NCBI GenBank assembly: GCA_020860445.1
Contig: JAJBUH010000251.1
Coordinates: forward strand, 1-58,905
DNA length: 58,905 nucleotides
Reading direction: 5' to 3'
Source: Bacteroidales bacterium
Lineage (GTDB): Bacteria; Bacteroidota; Bacteroidia; Bacteroidales; Muribaculaceae
Each line of letters begins with the position of its first letter. Position 1 is the stretch's first letter. Positions 9,359 through 17,814 of the stretch are shown here, one piece after another. The notes below the pieces were generated by a model. That model saw only the letters and a program-made list of their open reading frames with translations. It had not been told where the DNA came from and searched no databases. The position numbers were made by a program, and so were the translations under genes.

Positions 9359-10930
9359 TTAGTAGGGGATGGGGGATTTGGGGAGGGTGGTGGAGCCCCA
9401 GGTGCCTCGGTCGAGGTTACGGTAGCCGGCGGCTTCGCGCACGTGGTGGGCCTCGACCTCGGGCGAGGCTTCGAGGTCGGCGATGGTGCGAGCCACCTTG
9501 AGGATGCGGTCGTAGGCGCGAGCGCTCATGTCATATTTCACCATCAGTTTTTCGAGGATGCCGCGACTCTCGTCGTTGAGCTTGACCCATTTTTGCAGAA
9601 GCTTGCTGCCCATCTGCGCATTGCAATGCACATGCGGCACATCGCGGAAGCGATTCTCCTGAATCGCGCGTGCCGCAATCACACGCTGGCGTATCGCCGC
9701 GCTCTTCTCCCCCTGGCCGCGCTGGGCCAGTTTCTCAAACGGCACTGGCAGAATCTCGACCTGGATATCGATGCGGTCGAGCAGCGGCCCCGAGATGCGA
9801 TTGAGATATTTCTGCACCGCCCCCGGTTGACAGGTGCATGGCTTAGTGGGATGATTGTAATATCCACAGGGACACGGGTTCATGCTCGCCACGAGCATAA
9901 AGCCTGCCGGATAGTCCACGCTGTAGCGGACACGCGATATGCTGATAGTGCGGTCCTCGAGCGGCTGACGCAGCACCTCGAGCACCCCACGCGAAAATTC
10001 TGGAAATTCGTCAAGAAACAGTATGCCATTGTGAGCCAGCGATATCTCGCCTGGCTTGGGATTATTGCCACCGCCCACCAGAGCCACTGGCGAAATGGTA
10101 TGATGCGGCGAACGGAATGGCCTGACAGCCATCAGCGACGTGCCGCCGCGCAGAGTGCCAGCTACCGAGTGAATCTTAGTGGTTTCTAACGCTTCGCGCA
10201 GCGACAGCGGTGGCATGATAGTCGGTAATCGCTTGGCCATCATTGACTTGCCCGACCCGGGAGGGCCAACCAGCAATATATTATGGCCGCCGGCGCAAGC
10301 CACCTCAAATGCTCGCTTCACATTCTCCTGACCGCACACGTCACAGAAATCATCCTCAAACTCCACGCTCGCCTTGGCAAATTCCTCGCGCGTATTCACA
10401 ATAGTCGGCTCGATGCCCCCCTTACCGCACAGAAATTCCACCACCTGGCGCAGATTCTCAGCCCCGTACACCTCAAGATTATTGACAGTGGCACCCTCAA
10501 CGGCATTCGCCTTAGGCAGAATCATTCCCTTGAATCCGAGTTCGCGAGCCTTGATAGCCATAGGCAGCACGCCACGGATGGGCGACAATGAGCCATCGAG
10601 CGACAGCTCGCCCATAATCATATATGTCCCCGGTTCGGGTACAGGGTCAATTTGCTGAGTGCCAGCCAAGATACCCACAGCAATAGGCAGGTCGTAGGCA
10701 GCGCCCTCCTTGCGCACATCCGCTGGAGCCATATTCACTACAGTCGAGCGGTGAGGGAATTGGTATCCGCTCTCCTTGATTGCCGAGCGCACACGCTCAA
10801 GACTCTCCTTGACGGCAGTGTCGGGGAGGCCAACGATTGAAAAAGTGGCACCGATTCCGATCGATACCTCAACTGTGACTACTATAGCATCTATGCCGGT
10901 GACGGCGGCTCCCTGTATCTTGACAAGCAT
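9359..10930 (-). CDS. comM: YifB/ComM family Mg-chelatase-like AAA+ ATPase
   Basis: Hexameric AAA+ ATPase related to ComM, which drives branch migration during integration of transforming DNA in Vibrio; in Bacteroidales its role is less certain. The 523-aa protein has an N-terminal ChlI domain (about 20-145), a short linker with CDVCG near 196, Walker A GPPGSGKS at 222-229, the Walker B-like ILFLDEFPEF, a CPCGYY motif of the family and a C-terminal Mg-chelatase domain with DLEASPEVEAHHVREA. Length is normal. Its stop overlaps the end of palindromic copy 2. Confidence 0.92.
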   Translation of the reverse strand: MLVKIQGAAVTGIDAIVVTVEVSIGIGATFSIVGLPDTAVKESLERVRSAIKESGYQFPHRSTVVNMAPADVRKEGAAYDLPIAVGILAGTQQIDPVPEPGTYMIMGELSLDGSLSPIRGVLPMAIKARELGFKGMILPKANAVEGATVNNLEVYGAENLRQVVEFLCGKGGIEPTIVNTREEFAKASVEFEDDFCDVCGQENVKRAFEVACAGGHNILLVGPPGSGKSMMAKRLPTIMPPLSLREALETTKIHSVAGTLRGGTSLMAVRPFRSPHHTISPVALVGGGNNPKPGEISLAHNGILFLDEFPEFSRGVLEVLRQPLEDRTISISRVRYSVDYPAGFMLVASMNPCPCGYYNHPTKPCTCQPGAVQKYLNRISGPLLDRIDIQVEILPVPFEKLAQRGQGEKSAAIRQRVIAARAIQENRFRDVPHVHCNAQMGSKLLQKWVKLNDESRGILEKLMVKYDMSARAYDRILKVARTIADLEASPEVEAHHVREAAGYRNLDRGTWGSTTLPKSPIPY

Positions 10931-10940
10931 GGTGTGAAGT

Positions 10941-11070
10941 AATGAAAAATGAAAAATGAGAAATGAAAAATGAAAATGAGGAGTTTTTTCAGGGGTATCC
11001 GATGAGAATCCGTGAAATCCGTGGTTTTTGGTCTTTATGGATAGTATCCGTGTAATCCGTGTAATCCGTG
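10941..11070. repeat. short tandem repeats upstream of the YifB gene
   Basis: Tandem AATGAAAA units (10941-10980) are followed by about five ATCCGTG(T)A units (about 11005-11070). They fill the gap between two co-directional genes. Similar degenerate spacers are common in Bacteroidales. No coding potential is seen. Confidence 0.7.
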
Positions 11071-11083
11071 GTTTTCAGAGGGT

Positions 11084-12121
11084 TCAGTGGTGGGCTTTGC
11101 TCTCCTTATAGGCGGCGACGGTGGCGGCGATGCCACGGTCGAGGTCAAATTGGGGATTGAATCCGAAGTCGCGCTGGGCATCGCTGACATCGCAGCTCCA
11201 ATTCCTCTGCTTCATGATTTTGAATTTGTCGCGATTGAGGGTCGAGGGCTGCAGCCGCGCCTTGCCCCACATCTCAGCCCCGAACGAGGCCAGGTACACC
11301 GCCCACATCGGCAACTTGAGCGGCAATGCCCATTTGCCGCCGAGATGCTTGAGCACAATCTGGCGAAACTCCTTCTGGGTATAGCTGCGCGGTTCGCTGA
11401 TGATGTATTTCTTCTTTTCTACGCCAGCCTTGAAGGCGTCAAACATCGCATTTACCAAGTCCTCGACGTAGATAAATGTCAGCAGTTGCTTGCGATAGCC
11501 CATCCCCACATCGATATGGCGGTCGATGCTCTTGATCATCATCAGATAATCCTTTTCGTGAGGGCCGTACACGCCCGTGGCGCGGAAGATAATCCAAGGA
11601 AAATCCGGGAGGGTCTCAAGATATGTCTCAGCCTTGATCTTAGACAAGCCGTAGCGGGTGTTGGGATTGGGAATAGTGCGGCTTGTGATGGGGGTATAGT
11701 CCTTCTCATCGGCTGGACCCAGAGCCGATAGCGAACTCATAAAGAGGAATCTCTTAGGCACCATGCCGCAGTTGATCAGCGCTTGGCAAAAATCCCTAAG
11801 ATACAGATAGTTGATGCGGTTGAAATCCTGGAAGTTGGCGCATTTCGTGGCTCCGAGGTTCCAGATGATATAGTCCCAACCACGGTCAGATGGCGCATTT
11901 TCCATCAGAGCCTCGCGCAACTGGTCGGGGTTGTCATAGTCAAAAGTCACAAGCTCAACCGGCAGCTCATCGAGATATCGGGTCGAGGTCGTTTCCCTCA
12001 CCCCGGCCCAAACGTTGTAGCCGCGTTCCACGCCGATTTTGGCAATGAAGCCCCCAATGAAACCGCCAGCTCCGATTATGAGCAGCGTTGGTCTTGGAGT
12101 TTTTGATGGTTGTTGTGACAT
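11084..12121 (-). CDS. NAD-dependent epimerase/dehydratase (extended SDR)
   Basis: Extended short-chain dehydrogenase/reductase that probably oxidises, epimerises or dehydrates a nucleotide sugar or related metabolite in the cytoplasm; the substrate is not evident. The 345-aa protein shows the Rossmann motif GAGGFIGG (17-24), a catalytic Ser in FMSSLSAL (127-134) and the YxxxK pair Tyr157/Lys161 in RYGLSK. FRATGVYGPHEKDY near 178 is the usual sugar-epimerase active-site loop. It starts four bases after the end of the LPS kinase-like gene, so the two are probably one transcript and may serve envelope glycan work. Confidence 0.88.
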   Translation of the reverse strand: MSQQPSKTPRPTLLIIGAGGFIGGFIAKIGVERGYNVWAGVRETTSTRYLDELPVELVTFDYDNPDQLREALMENAPSDRGWDYIIWNLGATKCANFQDFNRINYLYLRDFCQALINCGMVPKRFLFMSSLSALGPADEKDYTPITSRTIPNPNTRYGLSKIKAETYLETLPDFPWIIFRATGVYGPHEKDYLMMIKSIDRHIDVGMGYRKQLLTFIYVEDLVNAMFDAFKAGVEKKKYIISEPRSYTQKEFRQIVLKHLGGKWALPLKLPMWAVYLASFGAEMWGKARLQPSTLNRDKFKIMKQRNWSCDVSDAQRDFGFNPQFDLDRGIAATVAAYKESKAHH

Positions 12122-12125
12122 TTCT

Positions 12126-12905
12126 CTATTTTTCTAATTTCAGGTATTGGTCGTAAGTTATATATTTGCCTTTGAGTAGCCCCAGGGTCACCTTTTTGCG
12201 CTTAAAGGCGTTGAGCTCGTCGATGCACATCTGCGCAAATTCTGGCCCATCCCAGTTTTGCTTTTTAGCGTAAGTCTCGGCAATGGCCCAGAGCAATGGC
12301 TCGTCATACGATAGGCGCATCATATTTTTGGCGCACTGTCTCTTGCTGAGCGGGTGGGGATATTTGCGCGAACGATTGATGTCGATAAAGTATATTTTGG
12401 AATGATGAGGCGAGACCTTCTCGCTGAATATGTTGCTCAGATTCGGGTCGCCAAACATCAGACCGTGGATATGGCCCATCGCCAACTCGCACGCCAGGTC
12501 ATCAATCAGATTAGGCGAGGGGGATGCCGGGTTGAGCACCTCGTTGAGAGGGCGACCGGGGCAGACAGTCGACACAAAGTAGCTGTCAACCACCTTTTTG
12601 CCATCCTTGATGAGGATATAGGCTACGCCGTCGGGGGTATTGAGCCCGAGGTCATGGAATATCTGGGCAAACTCGTAGGCTTTTTTGGCCTTGCCGGTTT
12701 TGGCGAATCGGTATTGCAGCTGCTTTAGGATGTTGGGCTTCTGGTAGCGCTTGACAATGAGGGTGGTATTGCCAAGCTTAATCTCCTTCACCTCATTGCG
12801 GCCACGATAGAGAGTGCGACCCACAGAGTCAAACTCGTCAGGCAGCTGCTCGATCTGCTTGGCGAGGGCCTCATATTTGGGGTTGACTACCACTATCTTG
12901 TCCAT
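12126..12905 (-). CDS. lipopolysaccharide kinase (Kdo/WaaP, InaA-like) family protein
   Basis: Protein-kinase-fold enzyme of the LPS core kinase group, probably phosphorylating a lipid A/Kdo or other envelope sugar at the inner membrane. Kinase residues are visible: Lys52 in TLIVKRY (ATP binding), the catalytic loop GLMFGDPNLSNIF with Asp153 and Asn158, and the metal-binding Asp175 in IYFIDINRSR. The 259-aa length suits the family. It is followed directly by the epimerase gene. A -7/-33 promoter is seen just upstream. Its upstream region contains the 245-bp nested palindrome shared with the divergent GT2 gene. Confidence 0.85.
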   Translation of the reverse strand: MDKIVVVNPKYEALAKQIEQLPDEFDSVGRTLYRGRNEVKEIKLGNTTLIVKRYQKPNILKQLQYRFAKTGKAKKAYEFAQIFHDLGLNTPDGVAYILIKDGKKVVDSYFVSTVCPGRPLNEVLNPASPSPNLIDDLACELAMGHIHGLMFGDPNLSNIFSEKVSPHHSKIYFIDINRSRKYPHPLSKRQCAKNMMRLSYDEPLLWAIAETYAKKQNWDGPEFAQMCIDELNAFKRKKVTLGLLKGKYITYDQYLKLEK

Positions 12906-12926
12906 TTTTCTCAGAATTTATATCAG

Positions 12927-12934
12927 CAAAATTA
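12927..12934 (-). promoter_or_regulatory. -7 box for the LPS kinase-epimerase pair
   Basis: On the minus strand the site reads TAATTTTG (TAnnTTTG) and has a TTG 19 bp further upstream (12954-12956). The leader before the ATG would be about 15 nt. Confidence 0.5.
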
Positions 12935-13000
12935 CTAATTTCTAACAATATTACCAAAAAATTGATTGTCAACCTAAGTCTCAAAATCAAAAATAATCAT

Positions 13001-13008
13001 TAATTTTG
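13001..13008 (+). promoter_or_regulatory. possible -7 box for the GT2 gene
   Basis: TAATTTTG matches TAnnTTTG. If used, the GT2 mRNA would have a leader of about 430 nt containing the whole nested palindrome. No clear -33 element. Confidence 0.3.
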
Positions 13009-13072
13009 CAATTAAGTAAAGGATTATACTAGAATTAAGTTAGGATGGAGTATTATTATGTCCGGATGGTGA

Positions 13073-13317
13073 GTGCGTAGCACGATACTTGTCTGTTAAC
13101 CCCACATGGGGTGCGTAGCACGGAATGTGGGGTACAAAATGCGAAACATCTCTTAGGGATGAGTGCGGTAGCACGGCTCTCTATCAGAGATAACATCACG
13201 CCTGGCAAGAGCCGTGCTACCGAACTCATCCTTGCTACGGAATAGTTATTCCCTCCCCCACATTCCGTGCTACGCACTCCATGTGGGGGTTAACAGACAA
13301 GTATCGTGCTACGCACT
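13073..13317. repeat. 245-bp nested inverted repeat between divergent genes
   Basis: The outer arms (13073-13132 and 13256-13317) are about 60 bp and nearly perfect complements. An inner pair of about 22 bp (13159-13181 and 13209-13230) sits inside them. The motif CGTGCTACGCACT or its complement occurs in all four outer segments, and CGTGCTACCGAACTC in the inner ones. It fills most of the 534-bp gap 12906-13439. No ORF of note is present. Confidence 0.9.
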
Positions 13318-13439
13318 GATAAATGCACTCTATGTTAATTTGAAAATGACAGATTTCTTAAAAACATCACCCTAGATCAAATGAAAAACTACGTAGTAGT
13401 CTGGGTGTGGTAATTAATTGAATTGATCAAAATTAAAAA

Positions 13440-14357
13440 ATGAATAAAGATATGCGAGTAATAGCGGTGGTGGTGACGTATAATAGGCGGGAGCTGCTGA
13501 AGAGGACTGTTGAATGCCTGAGGCAGACGCCGGGATTGGCTGGGATTATCATTGTGAATAATTCCAGCACCGATGGCACGGGCGATTGGCTGGCCGAGCA
13601 AAAGGACCTGCAGGTGATAACTCAGTCCAATGTGGGCGGTGCCGGCGGCTTTTGTGCTGGCATGAAGCGCGCCTACCAGGACGGTGCCGACTGGATCTGG
13701 TGCATGGACGATGACGTGTTCCCTCGCCCCGACTGCCTCGAGCACATGATGGTTTACGCCAAGGATGGCGTGGGCATCGTGTCGCCGCGCCGCATGATGG
13801 ATGGCGAAATATTCACTACCGAGTTTCAAGGCTACAACTTCACCAATCCCTTTGGCTCGACCTACGAGGGCAAGCTGCGCAAACAATCAGTCACTGAGGC
13901 CCTTGAAATCCAAGGCGCAGCCTTTGAGGGGCTGCTGATTTCTCGCCATCTGGTCGAGAAGATTGGCTATCCCAACAAAGACCTATTCATCTTTTACGAT
14001 GACACCGACTATTGCCTACGCGCTGTCCGCGCCGGATTCAAGATTATCTACGCGCCTGATGCATTGCTCGACAAGCAGAAATTTTTTGACCAAGCCACTT
14101 GGGTCGAGCGCAATCGCAAGAAGCGTTGGAAGCGTTTCTACCAGGTGCGCAATGGCGCCTACCTCAATCATCACTACGGCGAGAATTTCGGCGTACGCTA
14201 TCTGCGCAGCTTTATCAATGTGGCTGGGTACATGGCAATAGCGGCCACCTCGGCTCTATGCAGCAACAGCTACAAATTGGCCGACGTGGCTCGCTTTTGG
14301 CGCGCTTATCGCGATGGGATTAAGGAGCAATTGGGCATCCTGCCACCCTTAGAGTGA
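13440..14357 (+). CDS. GT2-family glycosyltransferase
   Basis: Cytoplasmic GT-A glycosyltransferase, probably adding a hexose, rhamnose or galactofuranose unit during surface polysaccharide assembly. The 305-aa protein begins with VVTYNRRELLKRTVECL (family GT2), has VNNSSTDGT near 40 and NVGGAGGF near 64 (nucleotide-sugar site), the metal-binding triad Asp90-92 in WCMDDDVFPRPD, and DTDYCLR near 188. The NVGGAGGF...DDDV combination resembles GlfT/rhamnosyl transferase relatives. Its last bases overlap the last bases of mfd tail to tail by 9 bp. It is preceded by the nested palindrome, so its expression may depend on that structure. Confidence 0.88.
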   Translation: MNKDMRVIAVVVTYNRRELLKRTVECLRQTPGLAGIIIVNNSSTDGTGDWLAEQKDLQVITQSNVGGAGGFCAGMKRAYQDGADWIWCMDDDVFPRPDCLEHMMVYAKDGVGIVSPRRMMDGEIFTTEFQGYNFTNPFGSTYEGKLRKQSVTEALEIQGAAFEGLLISRHLVEKIGYPNKDLFIFYDDTDYCLRAVRAGFKIIYAPDALLDKQKFFDQATWVERNRKKRWKRFYQVRNGAYLNHHYGENFGVRYLRSFINVAGYMAIAATSALCSNSYKLADVARFWRAYRDGIKEQLGILPPLE

Positions 14358-17300
14358 AGGCATCTCGATGATTTCTGAGAGGATGGAGACAGCCTCCTCG
14401 ACAGTTGGCACGTTGGATATCAGGAATGAGCGGCGCCCGGCGCGGTCGCGTATTTGCACTCGCTTGGGATTGCGCTGCAGATAGTTGAGCAAGCGGCCAA
14501 ACATTGGACTCTGATAATATGCCTTATTAGTCTCGCTCACAAAGAACAGATACAGCGAGCCCTGCTTCATCACAATCTTCTCGATGCCAAGGCGATGGCC
14601 CAGGCGGCGCAGACGCGGTATGCGCAGCAGTTCGGCTGCCTGCTTAGGTATGCGGCCGAAACGGTCTTCGAGGCGGCTCTTGAATGCTTGCAAGTCGGTT
14701 TCGCGCTCGATGCCGTCGAGTTCGCGGTACAGATTGATGCGTTCGCTCTCGGTAGGCACGTAGTCGTAGGGGAATAGCAGTTCCAGGTCGGTCTCGATAT
14801 TGGTATCAACCACATAATCCTGCTCACCCTCAGCGTCTTTGCCAGCATCGCTCTGTAGCACATCGGCAAATTCCTCGGTGCGCAATTCGGTCATAGCCTC
14901 ATGCAAAATGCGCTGATATGCCTCATATCCCAGGTCGGCTATGAAACCGCTCTGCTCAGCGCCAAGCAGATTGCCAGCGCCTCGGATATCCAGGTCTTGC
15001 ATGGCGATATGGATCCCGGAGCCCAAATCCGAAAAACTCTCGATAGCTTGCAGTCTGCGCCTTGCCACCGGCGTGAGCGGATTGCCCGGCGGCACAAGCA
15101 GATAGCAGAACGCCTTGCGCGATGAGCGGCCCACGCGGCCGCGCAGCTGGTGCAGTTCGCTCAAGCCGAAATTCTGGGCATTGTTGACCAATATCGTGTT
15201 GACGTTTGGCATATCCACGCCGCTCTCGATGATGGTGGTCGAGAGCAGCACATCGTATTCGTGGGCGGCAAAGTCGGTAATCAGTTTCTCCAGCTTGTCG
15301 GGAGGCATCTGGCCATGGGCCACGGCCACTCGCGCATCCGGCACGAGCCTCTTGATCATGGCTTGCAGGTCGTAGAGGCCCTCAATGCGGTGGTTGATAA
15401 AGAATGCTTGGCCGTTGCGGGCAAGCTCAAAGTTGATGGCCTCGCTCACAATGTCATCGCTCAGAGCATTGACCGAGGTGAGGATTGGGTAGCGGTTGAG
15501 CGGCGGAGTGTTGATGGCTGACAGGTCGCGTGCGCCCATCAATGAGAATTGCAAGGTGCGCGGTATAGGGGTGGCTGACATAGTGAGTGTGTCGACGCTC
15601 ACCTTGAGTTGCTTGAGCTTTTCCTTGACGGCTACGCCAAATTTCTGTTCTTCGTCCACCACCAGCAGTCCCAAGTCTTTGAATTTCACTTGCTTGCCAA
15701 TCAGCTTGTGGGTGCCGATTATGATGTCAATCTTGCCAGCCTCGAGGTCGGCCAGTATCTCTTTGACCTCCTTGGGCGAGCGTGCGCGCGACAAATAGTC
15801 GACCCTGACTGGGAAATCCTTAAGTCGGTCCTTGAATGTGTGGTAATGCTGGTAGGCCAACACGGTGGTTGGCACCAATACTGCTGTTTGCTTGCCATCG
15901 ACAGCGGCCTTGAATGCGGCGCGTATTGCCACCTCGGTCTTGCCAAATCCCACATCGCCGCACACCAGACGGTCCATCGGGCGCGGACTCTCCATATCAG
16001 ACTTAACGGCCAGAGTGGCTGCGAGTTGGTCGGGGGTGTCTTCGTAGATAAATGATGCCTCGAGCTCTTGCTGCAGATAGCTGTCGGGCGAGAAGGCAAA
16101 ACCTTTCTCCTCCTTACGGGCAGCGTACAGTTTGATCAGGTCGCGAGCGATGTCCTTGAGTTTGGTCTTGGTGCGCTCCTTCATCTTGTTCCACGCCGCA
16201 CCGCCGAGCTTGTTGATCTTTGGCGGTACGCCTTCCTTGCCGCGATATTTCGACAGCTTGTGCAGCGCGTGGATTGGCACAAACACCAGGTCATCGTTTT
16301 GATAAATCAGTTTGACCATTTCTTGCATGCGGCCGCCGACATTGGTGCGCAACAGTCCGCCAAATTTGCCCACGCCGTGGTCGATATGCACGATGTAGTC
16401 GCCAACCTCAATCGAGGTCAGTTCTTTGAGGCTCATTGCGAGCTTGCCGCTGCGGGCACGGTCGCTTTTGAGGGTGTATTTGTGGAAACGGTCAAATATC
16501 TGATGGTCAGTGAAAATGCAAGTGCGCGTGGGGTGGTCAACAAATCCCTCATGCAATGTGCCGAGGATTGGCGTGAAGGTGATATCATCGCCGCGATCCT
16601 CGAATATGGCCTTTAGGCGGTCAAATTGCTTAGGGCTGTCGCTCAGGATGTAGAGGGTGTAACCGTCTTTGAGCAGCGATTTGAATGAGTCGCTGATCAG
16701 GTCAAAATTCTTATGGTAGATGCCTTGGGGCGAGCAGTCAAAGTCGATGGCCGCTCCGCCGTCGGCTGGCACCTCGCGCGTGCCGGCTGTGAAGTTGAGG
16801 GTCTTGAAAGCTTGCCACTTGATGGCGAACTCTTCGGCATCGACCACCTTTTCCATAGCGTGCTCGTCGCCCTCTTTGGCAATCATGGCGCTGTCTGAGA
16901 ATTTCTCGGCTCCGATTGCGCGTATGCGCTCGATTACATATTTGCTGTCGCGCACTGCGATCAGCGTATCAGATGGCATGAAGTCGAGCACCGACTCGCC
17001 ATGCTCGCTCACCGATACCTTGGCGGTGATGGCCACGGATAGCAGTTTTTGCTCTGACAACTGGGTCTCGACATTGAATGTGCGTATCGAATCAATCTCA
17101 TCGCCGAATAGGTCGATGCGCAGTGGCAATTCTGACGAATAGCCGTAGATGTCCAGAATCGAACCGCGCACGGCAAAATGCCCCGGCTCGTACACGTAGT
17201 CTTGCTCAGTAAACCCATTGTCTCTGAGCCATTTCTCGGTCTTGTCGAGGTCGATGGTTTGGCCGACAGCGAGTTTCAGGGTGTGGTCATCCAGGTTTTG

Positions 17301-17714
17301 GCGCGAGGCCACTCTTTCGGCCAGAGCCTCGGGGTAGGTGACCACTATGCGCAGAGCCTTGTCGTCGAGCCAGTGGTTGAGGGTCTCGGTGCGCAGGATT
17401 TGGTTGGGAGCATCCTCTTGGCCGTATTTGATGTCGCGCTTGTAGCCGGAAGGCAAAATCATCACGGCCTCATCGCCAAGCAGGCGCGTCAGGTCGTGGT
17501 AGAGATATCCGGCATCGTCGAGCGAATCGCCGACCACGAGGATTGGAGACTTGCGTTTAGGGATGGCTGCGAGCATTACAGGAGCCGACGAGCCAGCCAA
17601 GCCGGAGGCTTGGCTGGCTTTGTGGCGCAGGAGCGCCTGCATGGCTTGTGAGCGAGCCGCAGTCAGAAACATTTGCGGCAGCTCTTTTAGTTCGATATGT
17701 TTAGTATTTCCCAT
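14349..17714 (-). CDS. mfd: transcription-repair coupling factor
   Basis: Mfd displaces stalled RNA polymerase from DNA lesions and recruits UvrA for repair. The 1121-aa protein has the full domain order: UvrB-like N-terminal region, the CarD-like polymerase-interacting domain (LTSIEVGDYIVHIDHGVGKF), a SF2 translocase with Walker A GDVGFGKTEVA near 585 and DEEQ near 687, a RecG-like motor half with QLRGRVGRS, and a C-terminal TRCF domain. Length and motifs are normal with no break over 3.4 kb. This matters when judging whether the frameshifts elsewhere are base-calling errors. It is convergent with the GT2 gene and lies downstream of the ctp gene with a 100-bp gap. Confidence 0.97.
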   Translation of the reverse strand: MGNTKHIELKELPQMFLTAARSQAMQALLRHKASQASGLAGSSAPVMLAAIPKRKSPILVVGDSLDDAGYLYHDLTRLLGDEAVMILPSGYKRDIKYGQEDAPNQILRTETLNHWLDDKALRIVVTYPEALAERVASRQNLDDHTLKLAVGQTIDLDKTEKWLRDNGFTEQDYVYEPGHFAVRGSILDIYGYSSELPLRIDLFGDEIDSIRTFNVETQLSEQKLLSVAITAKVSVSEHGESVLDFMPSDTLIAVRDSKYVIERIRAIGAEKFSDSAMIAKEGDEHAMEKVVDAEEFAIKWQAFKTLNFTAGTREVPADGGAAIDFDCSPQGIYHKNFDLISDSFKSLLKDGYTLYILSDSPKQFDRLKAIFEDRGDDITFTPILGTLHEGFVDHPTRTCIFTDHQIFDRFHKYTLKSDRARSGKLAMSLKELTSIEVGDYIVHIDHGVGKFGGLLRTNVGGRMQEMVKLIYQNDDLVFVPIHALHKLSKYRGKEGVPPKINKLGGAAWNKMKERTKTKLKDIARDLIKLYAARKEEKGFAFSPDSYLQQELEASFIYEDTPDQLAATLAVKSDMESPRPMDRLVCGDVGFGKTEVAIRAAFKAAVDGKQTAVLVPTTVLAYQHYHTFKDRLKDFPVRVDYLSRARSPKEVKEILADLEAGKIDIIIGTHKLIGKQVKFKDLGLLVVDEEQKFGVAVKEKLKQLKVSVDTLTMSATPIPRTLQFSLMGARDLSAINTPPLNRYPILTSVNALSDDIVSEAINFELARNGQAFFINHRIEGLYDLQAMIKRLVPDARVAVAHGQMPPDKLEKLITDFAAHEYDVLLSTTIIESGVDMPNVNTILVNNAQNFGLSELHQLRGRVGRSSRKAFCYLLVPPGNPLTPVARRRLQAIESFSDLGSGIHIAMQDLDIRGAGNLLGAEQSGFIADLGYEAYQRILHEAMTELRTEEFADVLQSDAGKDAEGEQDYVVDTNIETDLELLFPYDYVPTESERINLYRELDGIERETDLQAFKSRLEDRFGRIPKQAAELLRIPRLRRLGHRLGIEKIVMKQGSLYLFFVSETNKAYYQSPMFGRLLNYLQRNPKRVQIRDRAGRRSFLISNVPTVEEAVSILSEIIEMPSL

Positions 17715-17814
17715 AAGGACTTAAGTTAGGTAAGGACATGAAGTTTTTGAAAATCCAAACTAACCGAATCCTTATGTTGAATTATCAGTCATTAGATTAG
17801 GCGATTATGTTATC

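Noticed and set aside
9356-10189. A long open frame on the plus strand opposite the YifB gene.
   Set aside because: It is the antisense shadow of a conserved AAA+ gene with complete Walker motifs, and its own product has no recognisable motifs.
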